Assembly (NCBI GenBank): GCA_958430865.1
Contig: CAUDNR010001546.1
Span: forward strand, 23,237-87,236
From: Entrophospora sp. SA101
Taxonomy: Eukaryota; Glomeromycota; Glomeromycetes; Entrophosporales; Entrophosporaceae
Direction of reading: 5' to 3'
DNA: 64,000 nt
This document shows positions 47,122 through 60,694 of this stretch, piece by piece; position 1 is the first letter of the stretch; every line of letters starts with the position of its first letter. The notes under the pieces are model-generated. The model did not search any database and was not told the DNA's origin. It worked only from the letters and a program-made list of their open reading frames with translations. The translations under genes and the position numbers were made by a program.

Positions 47122-47499
47122 TTTATTTTTGTTTTTTTTTTTGTTTGATTACTATTATAGGAGTTTTGGTTGATTGGGCTATAACATTTATTGTATTTTA
47201 CGTGTAAAAAACAATCTAATAAATAAAGGAACTTGAATTATTATCATCATAATTTTTATTAGTCGATCTTATGCAGTAGCAAAATAATTCTTTATTCAAA
47301 ACTTGATATTAATTTAAAATCAAAAAATCCTTTAATGAATTTGAAACAAGAATCAATTTTAAAGGTATAACATTAAAGTTATAAAATCCATACTGTTTTT
47401 TTTAAAATGTTAAAATATTACTTCTAAATATCTAATTATATGCAGAATGATAATATATTACTCATATTGTTTGTGTTCTTATAATTAATATAGCAATAT

Positions 47500-48235
47500 C
47501 AGCATTAAAATATATTCTTATTTACCTTTAGTTATATATAATTGTGATGACCAAATCGTACAACGTTTTTTCCATGACGGGGTCAAGAACATCTGCATGT
47601 ATCACGTTAAATGAGTCAACTCTCCTGTCTTTTTTTCCATGTAGGCAAAGCTGTGTGTGTATCGTTCCGCAGTTTTGAAATTCATCGTGTTTAATTAATC
47701 AATTTTAATGCTAATTAAAATGTAAATATTAAAGTTTTCTATAAAACCCCAAATGATCTAGTTATTTGTCTGCTCATCCTGTTTTGTGTTGTTTATAATT
47801 AAATAGCTATATTGTTGAATAATAGAGAAATACTCATTCCATGTTAGAAAATATATAATAAATTTCAGCATTAAAATATTAAAATAGATTCTTATTTACC
47901 TTTAGTTATAAATCGTACAACGTTTTTTCCATGACGGGGTCAAGAACATCTGCATGTATCAGGTTAAATGAGTCAACTCTCCTGTCTTTTTTTCCGTGTA
48001 GGCAGAGCCGTGTGTGTATCGTTCTGCAGTTTTGAAATTCATCATGTTTATTTAATCAATTTTAATGCTAATTAAAATGTAAATATTAAAGTTTCCCACA
48101 AAACCCCAAATGATCTAATTATTTGTCTGCTCATCCTGTTTTGTGTTGTTTATAATTAAATAGCTATATCGCTGAATAATAGAGAAATACTCATTCCATG
48201 TTAGAAAATATATATAATAAATTTCAGCATTAAAT
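47500..48235. repeat. Tandem duplication, two units of about 366 bp
   Basis: Unit 1 (about 47500-47866) and unit 2 (about 47867-48233) begin CAGCATTAAAATAT. Both contain TTTTTTCCATGACGGGGTCA, the CTCCTGTCTTTTTTTCC tract, and CCCCAAATGATCTA. They differ by a few SNPs. Unit 2 is followed by a third CAGCATTAAA. A 175-bp part of unit 1 occurs again, unchanged, at 63633-63807. Confidence 0.8.
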
Positions 48236-48710
48236 AAAATAAATTATTAATTAATATTAAATAATAAAACTCCCCAATTGTTAATGATTTCATTCATAAA
48301 ATAGTAAATAGAAACAAATTTTTGTTTATCGCCTAGTTGAACATAATTTGGAAAAGTTTTGTTAGTTTGACCTTTGGAAATAACGTGTTCAGTTACCTTT
48401 CTCCAGTTGGATGACTGACTGTCTCTTGCATATAGTAATCGCACATGGCCCTGTAATACTACTAGTAAATGGCATTTTTGTCTTCTAAGTAAAGTATGTC
48501 AGGAGTATGATTTTTTTTTGATTCTTTTGCACAGTGAACGTTGGTATTATTTTAAAGGCTTTTGCAATGATTTTTTATTTTTTTATTAGTGAAACGTTGT
48601 ATTCTTAAAAATCCTAAAAAGTACTTTAAACTATATAAATAATATGCGAACTCAATTGAAATTGATCGGCAAAATTAGCTAATCAGACAAACTTCTGCCT
48701 ATGACTTGCC

Positions 48711-49467
48711 ATTACATCAATACACTCTGCAGTTACACCACATGAAAATAGGTAAAGACCAATTTCTAATTGAAGAGAATTATTGAATTTATTTCTTAGA
48801 CCAGTCAACAAATAACAGAACCCAACAAGTGACCTTTTTGCATTTCTATATTATATGCAGATCTATTAATTGGTAAAAAAATATAGACTAATTCATCAAA
48901 AAAACCTTTTAATTTTGGTTCATGTTGTTCAATCATATCCATATCTAAATTTAATTGTCTTTGTCTTTTATATAAGATTTGTGACAGCAATTTAATTCTT
49001 TCACCAAATTCATTGAAGTGTTTTTTTCATATTCATTTAATTTTTTTTGCATTCCTTTTATTTTATTTAATAAGATATCAAAATTTTCTTTTGATAAAGA
49101 CTTTTTCCATCCTCATGGTAATTGATATTTATATCTGACCAATAATCTAAATTTACATCAATATCATCAGTTGAATTTTCCAAAATATGAGATAATACAA
49201 CTTCCATGTAATCACTTTCAACAATATGAATTTCTCCAAATTCTCCTGATCTTTGCTTTTTAACAGCATTTTTTCCACCTCTATCTGGTACCACAATTGA
49301 TAAATAATGTAAATGACAAAGTTGATCATCAACTTGAAGATAATTATAAGTTTCATATGTTTTATTTATTATAGAACTGCATTTACAGCTTCAGTGAATT
49401 TTCTAAATGGAACATGAGATTCACAACCTTCAAGAACACATGGGCCATGATTTTTAGGTTTTGGCAT
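48711..49467 (-). pseudogene. Broken gene of the DDE-like/Cys-rich family, copy 3 edge
   Basis: Starts at ATG 49467 with the same Cys-rich sequence found at the left edges of copies 1 and 2. It then continues across the empty Tc1 site (TYETYNYLQVDDQLCHLHYL, DRGGKNAVKKQRSGEFGEIH). A missing base near 49391 and at least two other frame changes or stops break it. The part LLSQILYKRQRQ...GFFDELVYIFLP and, in another frame, TGLRNKFNNSLQLEIGLYL aligns with residues about 100-200 of the 841-aa protein (FFDELYLSINPL, GIRNKFVNN). It ends at the inverted-repeat arm at 48704, so the rest is lost. Confidence 0.7.
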
Positions 49468-49857
49468 TTTAAATTATTTTAAATATTTGGTTTATGGTTG
49501 TTATAACTTTTTTTTTTTCAATTTAATTTTATAAATTTACTTGTCTTTTTATATATGATTTTTTTATTTTGTGGTGTTAAAAAACCATTATTTTGTTAGA
49601 AATGCAAATAAAAAAATTCACCTCATTAAAAAAAGGGAAAACCATTGCCTTGTTAAAAAGATTAATTAAAGAAACCACTTTGTTAACACGAACAATGAAA
49701 AATTATTATATAAAATTAACCAATAAAAATTAATTTTATGAGTGATGTTTTTGAATGGTGATCGTCAAAAATATCACAAAATTTAGCCAATGAAATCAAA
49801 TGTCCACTATGTTGTGATTAACTAATTGATCCATTTAATATTAATATACATATGTAT

Positions 49858-49952
49858 CTGGAAATTAAAAACTTATGCTGGGGTCAAAATTGGTCAGCCA
49901 GCATTATACGGAGGATGCTGGTCGATTTTGATCCAGGAGTTTTAATTTCCTG
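49858..49952. repeat. Palindrome upstream of HECT gene, copy 3
   Basis: Unchanged copy of the imperfect palindrome at 1410-1504. Confidence 0.7.
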
Positions 49953-50088
49953 ATGTTTTTTTTCAGAATGATTTTGATTGGTTCTTTCATTATACTGACA
50001 TGTCACGAGGCATTCGGTTTTGTCATAGCGTGATGAATGAATTGTGTTTAACATGTATAACAGTTTTTACTTATAAATTAATCAAAAG

Positions 50089-51140
50089 ATGAGCAACAAT
50101 AATAATCAACGTTATGGCCTAAGAACTCGAAAAACCAACCCAGATTATAGAGATAATTTTAGAAGAAGTAATCTAGACAATAACACTCTAAATCGTAGAA
50201 GATCCAGTAACAATAATCAAAGAACTCGTGGACAAAATTCTGGTGGTAGTAATAATAATAATGATAGTTCCAGCAGTACTAGCAGCAGCAAGCTTGCAAC
50301 TGCTGCACCATCATCAACAACAAGTCCTTCTAAGAGGATGCAACAGCAGAAAAAGCAACGTCTAAAACCGGTTAGCTGTATCATATTTAAGAAAAGTGAA
50401 TTAGAAAAAATTGTAAATGAACTTACTACAGATTTTGAAAACAAACTAGTAAACTTGTATCGTTTTCTTTTGGATACAAATGTATCATATCTGAGTCTAA
50501 AAGAACTTCATTTTTTTGAAAAGTTATCTTACTGTCTTAAAAATCCTAAAAATCAATACATATTTACAAAAATATTTATTAAACCTTTAAATGAATCTGA
50601 TGTGTGGAAAGCACCTTTCAAAAAAATTGTAATAGCATTGTTATATTTTATGGAGAGAGAGAATTTTTATAACTATATTGATTTTTCAGTGGATAAATTA
50701 GAACAAGATGACGACACCAATGATGTTGATAAGGATGACTATAATTATAATTATGATATTGTTGTTGATGATGATGATGTTGTTGTTGACAAAGAAGTAG
50801 AAAATGAAGACAAAATATATTCGGAAATGTTGTCAAACATTTATCAGCCTTTTAAATCTGATAATAATGTACTAGAATTCACACCACCACAATCCACAAG
50901 TTTTTCTAGACCAGGCATTAAAATGATGATTTGTGGAAATGTTAAATTAAGAATAAAATATCGAGACAAAGAACTTAAAATCACGACAAAATTATTTACT
51001 AGATTTAGAGAATTAGCCAATAGAATAAAACTTGATGATAATAATAATTGTCTTAGTGACATTGGGACAAATATTATGATGAGAAATAATGATATAAGAA
51101 ACTTAAGAGGTCCATTTACAGTACAAGAACAAATAGATGA

Positions 51141-51173
<33 letters not shown>

Positions 51174-51720
51174 TGATGATGATGATGATGATTCGTCAGA
51201 AGAAATTTTTAATAGACGTCAACAACTGCTACATTTACAACAGCGGAGGCGACGGCGGCAGGAGCAGCAACAACAACCCAATAATATACTAGGAGAAGAT
51301 GAAGATGAGGATGAAGATGGTTTAAGTGACTCATATACTAGTAGGCGACAAAACTTTGATCTTGATGAGGATGAGGATGAGCGTGAAGAACTTGATGAAT
51401 TATTTGCAGAACAGAATAGGTTAGAACTTTCTATTTCGCAAGGAGACAATAATGAGGAACTAAATAATAATAATGATTATGAACAAGAAACAAATGACAT
51501 TGACACAGTTGAAGATGAACATGAAGTTGATATTGAAAATGGTGATGATGGTATTGAAAACGGCGAAAGAAATTATAATGAAGAAATTGATGATCATGTT
51601 GATGATAATGGTGAGTATTTTGATGAAGAATTTGATATTATCGAACACGCTGAGGATTTATTCTATAATGAAGGGTTAGATGAAAATAATATATTTTATG
51701 ATGGACCAGCAGAGTTTCAC

Positions 51721-51775
<55 letters not shown>

Positions 51776-53544
51776 CCACAAGTACCATTTCATCATTATC
51801 ATCAAACAGTCAACACCAAGACAATGATTTTTTTTCCTATAAGGAAACACATTGGCAATTTTATATTGGAGATCAACGTATTCCACTTGATATGACAATT
51901 TATGCAGCTATTCATTGGTATATTACAGCTGATTCCAAATGGGACTTGGATCAACAATATGAGATAGAGTTAAAATATTCAAGTGAACCATATGTTGTAG
52001 ACCCAAATTTACCACCTAAACTTGATTGCAAAGTTATTGAAAAAAACAAGTCAACATTGGAACTTTTAAAACAATTACACTGGTTGTACACTAATACAAT
52101 TGAAGATGAAAGTTATCAGAGCAATTTATTTTTATTTAAAAATATGGAGGAGCTTTTAAATAAAAAATTAAAAGAGCCAATAGCAATTTTGACAGGAATA
52201 TATCCAATTTGGGTATATTCTGTTTTTCATAACTATCGATTCTTAGTTTCAGGAAGGAATCAATTCAAATTATTTAAGGCACAAGTTTTTGGTATACGTA
52301 TGTATAATGAGCGAGATCAAGATATATCTGGATTTTCTAAAAAGGAATTTAATATGATTAAAAGAATGTTACCAATTTGGAAAGACAAAGAAATACAAAC
52401 ACGTGATAAAGTGTTTGATTGGGCATTGAAACGACTTGAAAAGGTGACCAGTCTTTCAAACAAACTTAAAATCAAATTTAGAGGATTAGGAGGAGTAGGC
52501 CTTGGAGTTACTCGTGATTTCTTTACTATTTTGTCAGAGGAATTTTTCAAGAAAAATAAAAGAATGTGGATTAATAATAACTCGGTGGTATGTGAAGGGG
52601 AATTTGTACAACCATATAAATCAGGATTATATCCTGCACTAATTGGAGATGAAGGAGAACTTAATAAACATATAGAAGGAGATGATGACAAAGAAAGTAA
52701 TGGCAATGATTTTAATGATGATGATAATGATGATGAATATAGTAAACTTTTAAATAATTTTAAATTATTGGGTACACTTACATCAGTTGGTATATTTAAT
52801 AATTGTATAGTGGATTTAAATATGAGCAAAATATTTTTAACACTATTATTGAAAGATTTAAACGAAAATATAAAATATGATTATGGTATTGATGAAATAG
52901 AAGGGTTGTATGAGCCATTGGTTAGAGAATTAAAAAAATTTAAATCAACAGATGATTGGCCAGATTTTTATATACCATCACCACCAGCATTTAATGAGAT
53001 TAACTTTGAGGAGGAGGAAACTGGTAAAACAGTAGCAAAATATCAAAATATTTTTATAGAGTATTTTTTTAATACAGGGATAAATAGACAAATAAATTGG
53101 TATAAATTAGGATTTGAACATTTGTTTCCATTTAAATATCTTAAATATTTAGCACCGACACCAACTGAGTTTACTTATTTCTTTTGTGGTAAAACCAAGG
53201 AAGATTGGACATTAAATACACTACAAAAGTATGTTCAAAAGAAAAATCAATCACCAATAAATGATAAGGATTATACGATGATATTAAGGATTATGAGTAA
53301 TCTTGATAAGAAAGATCGTAGGAAATTGTTAAGATTTGCAACTGGTTGTACAAGACTTCCAATTGGTGGATGGGAAGTATTGGGGCTTAATCTTGATGCA
53401 TTTCCGATTGAGGAAGCACATTATTATCCTGTTGGTAGAACATGTCATAATTGTATTATAGTTCCACCAAATAATGAAGAAGCAGAATTAAAAAGAAAAT
53501 TAATTTATGCAATTTATAATCAAGCTGAAATAGATAGAGATTAA
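50089..53544 (+). CDS. HECT-type E3 ubiquitin ligase, copy 3
   Basis: Same 1151 residues as the other two copies, including Cys 1119 and both Asp tracts. The upstream region from about 49640 is also the same, but the far upstream part (before 49640) is diverged, so distal regulation could differ. Confidence 0.88.
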
Positions 53545-53837
53545 TTAACAGGAATTTTATAAACAAATATAAATTAAATAATTTTTATTTATTTTTGATA
53601 GAATATATATATATCAATACATAGAAGAATTTTTTATGTAAATAAGGAAACAATATTAATAAAAAAACATTACTAAATTGTTGTATTTTTTAAAATAAAT
53701 TTATTATTATTATTATTATTATTCAATGTAGTAATTTATGTGAATAATTTTTGTATTACAGATTCTAACCAAAAGAAAATTACAAAAAAAAAAAATTTTT
53801 CCAGTAATTAATCAAATGATAATATATATATTTAATA

Positions 53838-55012
53838 CTATTTATCACAATAATCTATATTATTGTTGTTGCTATTGTTATTGTTATTACCAGCAGCCTG
53901 ATATTCAGTTTTCAATTGTTTTATTTCTTTATATGAGGGAGAATCTTTATAAGCAATGCCAGCTTTCATAGCAGCAGCTATACCAGTGAATAGAACGTTA
54001 CCAACTTTTTCATGAACATTATATTGTTGATCAATCTCAAAAGCCAAATTTATACCAGATCTTGAAATTTCCCAAGCTTTATCCTGTAAGCCATAAGTTT
54101 CATCGATATTTTTGATTTTTTTCATTGTATAATTTACAGTAGCAGTGATGGCATCAGGTATTGGTGATTGTTTTAAAGCAACTGCGCCAGTAATAGCAGC
54201 TTGGATTATATGATCTGATATTCCAGCATTATTGATGTCGTTACTGTGATGATCATCATTGTTGATGTTGTTGTTATTACAATTTGATGAGTGATATTTA
54301 TTAAAAGAGTCAGAATCAACGCAGCAAGATTTATGATAATTATTTTGATAAAGATTTGGATTCTTTGAATCTGATGACTCACTGATCATCTCTTCAGATA
54401 ATCCGGCACGATCAATAAAGTCTCGTAATTTAGTTTTTAATGCATCTTTTCTTGATTGATCGGCGTGAACTTTTATAATTTTAATTAATAAAATTAATAA
54501 AATTGATTGATTGATTAATTGATTAACTAAATAAATAAATAATTTTTTTCAAAAATTAATTAAAAATTATTATTACTTGGCATAGCTTCCAACATATTCT
54601 CTAAAGCAGTGAGATAAAGATCTAGTGCACATTCATGATTTCCTTGATGATCTTCTTCGACAGCAAAAGCAGAAAAGGCAATAGCTTGATCGATTTTCTT
54701 TCTATTCATTCTGTTTGATGGTTTTTTTCTACGAATAGGCTGAGGCATTTGGTTTGATTGAATAATAGAGGTATTGTTATTATTATTATCCCCATAATCA
54801 TAATTATTCATGTTTATATTATCGCTAGTATTATCAAGAACATTGTAAGTTGAATTAAAATTTGTGGATTGTTTTTGCTGAGCCCTAGGTTGAATATGTT
54901 TATTATTATGAGTTAGTTGTTGTTGCTGTATTGGAACTGCTTGTGTTGTTACAGAATCTGATTTTTGGGATTGTTGTTGATTTTGACCAAATATACCAAC
55001 TAACGGTAACAT
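53838..55012 (-). CDS. MIT-domain protein, copy 3
   Basis: Exons 55012-54577 and 54469-53838, identical intron borders and 355-aa product. Convergent with the HECT gene. Confidence 0.78.
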
Positions 55013-56298
55013 GATTAAAGAAGATTGGAGTAATTGAGTTTGTAAAGTGGAAAGAAGAGATATTACTAAATAAACTTTACTAATAGTTGTTAATTGAGTA
55101 GAATTGTGACAATAACGATGTTGATAAGTAGAATCTACCGTTTTTTTTTTCGAATAAAAAATAAAGATTTTTATTCGTTAAATGGTTATTTGTTAAAAAA
55201 GTTATCTTAAAATGCAACACAACATTTGTTTTCGTACACGTGGATAATAATTTAACTTACTTACTATTAACTGTTTGTTTTCTAATATTTAAATTATTTA
55301 ATTGATAAATATGATTTTAAAGTTCAGGAGAGAATAAAATTCTGGTATAAAAGATTTTTTAAAAAATAAAATTGTTCTTTTTATATTTTTTTTTTTAAAT
55401 TTTGAAAATTTTTATTAGAACATTTATTTTGATCTCTATTCATTTGATTTTCATGCGAAAAAAATTAATTTGTTTTGATTTTCATATGTTCATTATGTTC
55501 ATTATATTAAAAAAAAAAGAACAATTCCATGATTATTCATTTTTTAAAGGTGATTTGAACATAGAAAACTTTTCTTTTTATGTATATGATCTGATTTTAA
55601 ATTATTCATGCATATTTAATTATCTGCAGTATTGCTCTACCCAATCTACACGAAATAAATGACTACTGCTGCATTTTTGGAAAATAAGATTTGTATGAAA
55701 AATTTTACTTTTTGTTGCAACTGATAAAGTGCATTTTGAAAAATTATCATCATTATTGTTTAAAAAATAAAATAAAATTTAAAATAAATCTTGAAAAGAA
55801 AACACCACACGAAGCAACAAGGATTTCTAAAAGATGTTATAAATAACATCAGAATTCAGTGAAATGCCAGATTGGTTAGAAAACCAAAAAAATGCGAGGT
55901 CTCATATATTGAAGCTATAGCAATAATAAAAGTTATAATTTATCATAGAAATAATAATAATTTAATTTTTAAGGATAGAATATAAAAGAAAAGGCAGTAT
56001 ATGTGACATTGAACTTTCTAAAAATTTAAAATAATGTCAAAATTTTGATAAACCTTTATACAAAAGTAGAGATTGGGCATCATGGTGAGTTTTTCTTAAA
56101 AAAAACTTTTTTTTATTAGGTGAAAATATTCATAATAAAGTTATTTTAAATTAATCAATTAACATGTTGATTTTTAATTTAATTGGTAAAATTGTTGATG
56201 AGAAATATGCAAATAAAAGTTATATTCAAAGGTTAATTTATTGATTATTTTAAAAGCTTATATAGATAACCAATTATTTATATTTATATATTTATAGG

Positions 56299-56405
56299 CT
56301 AAACTTTATGCTTTGAGTAAGGAATCATTATTGCAGACACCAAACTTGAGTTTGGGATTGATTCTGATGGACAACCCATTTTAATAGATGAAGCACTAAC
56401 TCCAG
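56299..56405 (+). pseudogene. ADE1: SAICAR synthetase exon remnant, copy 3
   Basis: Same purC/ADE1 remnant as at 7851-7957, with the same frame break before it. Confidence 0.68.
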
Positions 56406-57467
56406 GTATACATCACTGTTTACAACAATAACATAATAACAAATAGAAAATTTAATAATTAATATTAAAATTTTAATTTGTATTACCAAGAAATTAACAG
56501 TGCAAGACATCTAGTCCCTACAATTTTATTGGTCTTGCGTGACCAAAAAATCAAGATGTAATTTTGAAGTAAAGACCTTTTCTCTACAAAGTTGCATCTT
56601 GATATGTCATGTGGAGGAATTAAGCCTCAAAGTTGCACAAGTTTAACAAATTTACTATGTTACTCCCAACGTGATGTATTCGATTGGGGGTAACATGGCC
56701 TATGTAGATCAAAACTAGTTAATATATAAAATTTACTAATAAAATTTTTTCAATAAACATAAAAAAAAAATTGTATCTCCTCCTTCAAAAAAAAGATACA
56801 ACTATGAAATTAAGAGAGATTGTGATGGTAAACGTGCTGACAGAGAGTTTTTTAATTTTATTACAGTCAGGTATTTACCCAATATGGAAATCGATTCTGG
56901 AAAAATTCGAACCCCCTCGTCGATCAATTCATATATGATTCATAGAGTTTACGTGATGCATCCATAACATGTAAACAAAAAAAATTTTATAATCAAATAA
57001 ATATTATTCAATTTTCTAAAATCAAAGAAAGTTAGGCATTAGGAATTTGTTTTTTTAAATAATTTTTTTGGATAAAACACAAAAACCAACTCTTAACACC
57101 TTATACTGTTTATTTGCTCAACAATATTCTAAAAGCTGGGTCACTGGGTCCAAGATTTCAAAAAATCAACAAGTTAAAAAAGGGGAATAGCCTTGTAACT
57201 TTACACAAAAATTCTTTTTAATAATACTATTGGAAGAATAGATAAAATAAACCATTAGTTTCAGATTAACTAAGATCTTTCACAGTAAGTTCTGGATCTC
57301 AAATATGTTAGTTTAAAAAAGAGTGATTTTGTTAACCAACTTTACAAAATTTCTTATTAATAGTATCCATAGGAATATAGAACAAACTTCTAGTTTCAGA
57401 TTATCAATTAATATGCTCTAAATTTGCCTTTATCTAAATTTACAAATATTTAAATTGGATAAAATGA

Positions 57468-57793
57468 CCAAATAAATAACTATAAATCAGTCCCTTATAA
57501 TTAAAAGCAAAAATTTTCTAACACAACCTTCCAAGTGGTTATAAGCGACTTTGTAGGGAACACTTTGACACAACTGTTGCTGTTGAATTTGCTTTAGTAT
57601 GCATACTAGTTGAGTGATAATCTTAAAATAAGTGTAAAGAAAAGAAACACTTCTGACCTGGTGTAGAATAACCAATATTTAGGCTAGCCATTTCTTTTAA
57701 TTGCTGTTAAAAGTCCCAATCTGGCTCTAAAAATTTTATTATGGCTTGCTATATGGAAAACAGAGATTTTTTTTTTTTGGACGATAATATAAT
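57468..57793. repeat. Dispersed repeat within copy 3
   Basis: Same as 9020-9345. Confidence 0.6.
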
Positions 57794-58102
57794 AAAATAT
57801 AATTAAATGATCAAGTTGCTTTTTAAGGGCTATATAGGAGCTACATTTCAAGCTTTGTGCAGTATTATTAGCCTTTATTCTTGGTTTAAAAGATAAATTT
57901 CAAATCAAATCCACACTATTTGATTTTGACTCAGCCATCATAATTTCATTTTATTAATAAATTTACTAATATATAAATATACAACTATAACTAACAGATA
58001 TCTATACAACAATATACATAACTCATCATACATATGCACATGCACATGTTTATATAATATATAATATATATAACAGATAATATCCATTTAATAAATAGAT
58101 TG

Positions 58103-60483
58103 TTAATTGACAAGTATATACTGACTAGAGGAATTAAGTTCATTGTTTAAAACGGTTTTTAAATCTTTCCAAGCTCCATCATGATCATTACGATCTCTGT
58201 AAATAGAACTTCGTTCACATAATGCTAAAATGTTATCAGGTTCATTTTCTAACACTACATTCAAATCTATCAATGAGTGATTAATACATCCACGATAACA
58301 TAATGCCTTAAGCTGGTCTTTTGTATATGTAATTTGTTCCTTTGGTTTTGCCTTTCCTAATCCTAATACCTTATCAAAATCTTCCAATGCTGTTTCTTGA
58401 TTTCCTTTAGAATAATAAAGAACTCCTCTTGTAACACAAAATAATTCTTTATCTATTGTGCTATCAATTAGTTTTGTCAATTCTTCAATTGCTTCATCTG
58501 TCTTATTAAAATATTGATAAATTTCCAACCTTTTGCAAATGATAATTTGATTTCCTGGTTGAAGTTTTAAGATTTCATATCTACATAATGTCAATAACAA
58601 TCTAGCCCGATCCTTCAAATATTCCAAATTCTTGGATTCTAATTTTACCAATTGGCTCCAATCATTTAATGCATCATAATATTGTCCTTGTGACTCATAA
58701 ATTTTTGCTCTACGAAACAATACACCTTTATCTTTAGGATTTACTTCAAACACTTTACTTAAATCCAATATAACATTCTTATGATCACCAAGTTTCTCAT
58801 AAATTGAAGCTCTTAATTCATATGAATTTGTATTCTCATCTAATTCCAAAGATTTATTGATGTCACTTAAAGCTTCATTAAATTTATTCATCTTATATAA
58901 TGTTTCGCTTCTATCATGTAGAGCATTTGGATCATTTGGTTTCAATTTCATCACCTTATCAAAATCTTTCATTGCTTCTTCATACTTGTTTATTTTTGAA
59001 AAAGCTTTGCCTCGGTATCTATAACCTGAAGGATTATTTGGCTCAGTTGAGATTGATTTATCTAAATCTAGCATTGCTTCATCATATTTTTCACTTAATG
59101 TATATATTTTCCCACGATTTCTTATCAGTTTGGAATTTTTCAAATCCAGTTTAATGGCTGATGTTATATCTGACAATGATTTAGCATAGTCTTTTTGTTC
59201 TCTGTAAATTTTGGCTCTAGAAAGATACGTGGGAATATTTTTTGCATCAATTGATAATGCTTTATTCAAATCATTCAATGCCTCATCATACCTTTTCAAA
59301 GCTTTATAGACTGTTCCTCTTTCAGATAACTTTATAACATCATTTGGAGATTTACTTAATGAATTATCCAATAAATTTAATGCCTCATCATGCCTATTTA
59401 ATTGTGTATAGAGTTGGTTGATAAGTGTGGCAGCTTTAATATCATCCTTATCAATTTTCATTGCAGATTTAGCATCTTCTAATGCATCTTGGTATTGTCG
59501 TAAAATCTGATAAATTTCTGCACGTCTTCTATATGTTGATGATTTGGGTTTCAAATTTAATGCTCTTGTATAATCATTTGATGCCTCTTTATATCTAAAT
59601 AATCCTTGATATACTTGACCACGATTACTAAATAGAGATGCAGCAATGGTAGATTTAGGATTTGATAATAGATTACTTAATTGTTCTAAATCATTCAATG
59701 ATTTTTCAAATTCTTTTTTTAATTTAAACAATTTTGCTCTTTTTAATAAAAGTGAAGGGGTTTCAGGTGAGAGTTGTATAGCTTTACTGATATCATCAAA
59801 TGATTTTTCATAATCAGATATTTTCTTATGAACATTGGCTCTAAATTGTAAAGCTTCAATATTATTGGGTTCTATTGATAAAACAACATTTAAATCATCA
59901 ATTGCTCTTGGGAATAATTGACTTTGATAATATATTGAAGCACGATTACTGAGTAGCCAAACATCTTGTGGTTTTAGTAAAAGCCCCGCATTCATATGAT
60001 TAATCAATTCAAGTTGACCATCTTCGCGTTGTTTAAAATATTCAATACAAATTTTATGTGATTCAAGTGCCAATAATGGATCATTTGGATCAATTTTTAA
60101 TGCTTTACACAAATCATATATTGCCCCTTTTTTATCATTATAATCATGTTCCTTATAAAGTGTTAATCCGCGTAAATACAGAGCATTTGATTTATCTGGT
60201 TTGAGATTAAGAACTCTGTCCAAATCTTCAATTGCTCTTGATTTCTTACCAAGACCTATAAATACTTCAGCCCGATCACACCTATATGTACATGATTTGG
60301 GATGAAGCTGAATTAATTTTTCACAATGTTCTAAAGCTTCTTCATAATTTCCTGATCTGATTGCTTTAAGAGCTTTCTGTCTTGTTGGATTTAATTTCTT
60401 TGGTACCATAACCCTAGTAAAAAATGACCCTCTTTGATTATTATGATTATTGTTGTTATTATTATTACTGTTGTTGTTGTTAT

Positions 60484-60514
<31 letters not shown>

Positions 60515-60694
60515 ATTGTTGTAGTTACTGTCACCACCGCACTTATTATTATTACTACCAATGAAACTAGTGCCACTACCATGACCATTAATATAAATGA
60601 TTTTACCTTGGCTAATAATTCTAACTGTTTTATTCATAATACCACTACCACCTCCATCACCGCAACCACCATTTTTATTGTTATCAAATTCCAT
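58103..60694 (-). CDS. Large TPR protein, copy 3
   Basis: Identical 863-residue translation. Upstream sequence follows copy 1 (no 24-base insertion), but the far end carries the SNPs shared with copy 2. Confidence 0.88.

Larger units (their letters stand above)
44367..48704. mobile_element. 4.3-kb unit bounded by 375-bp inverted repeats
   Basis: Left arm 44367-44740 and right arm 48327-48704 are inverted copies at about 95-97% identity by eye, starting TCATAGGCAGAAG and ending at AGGCGATA on the inside. The left arm carries the upstream region and first 48 codons of the 841-aa gene; the right arm carries the same in reverse, now frameshifted. The right outer end cuts into a family pseudogene. 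It may be a DNA transposon with long terminal repeats or a local inverted duplication. No target duplication was found. Confidence 0.7.
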
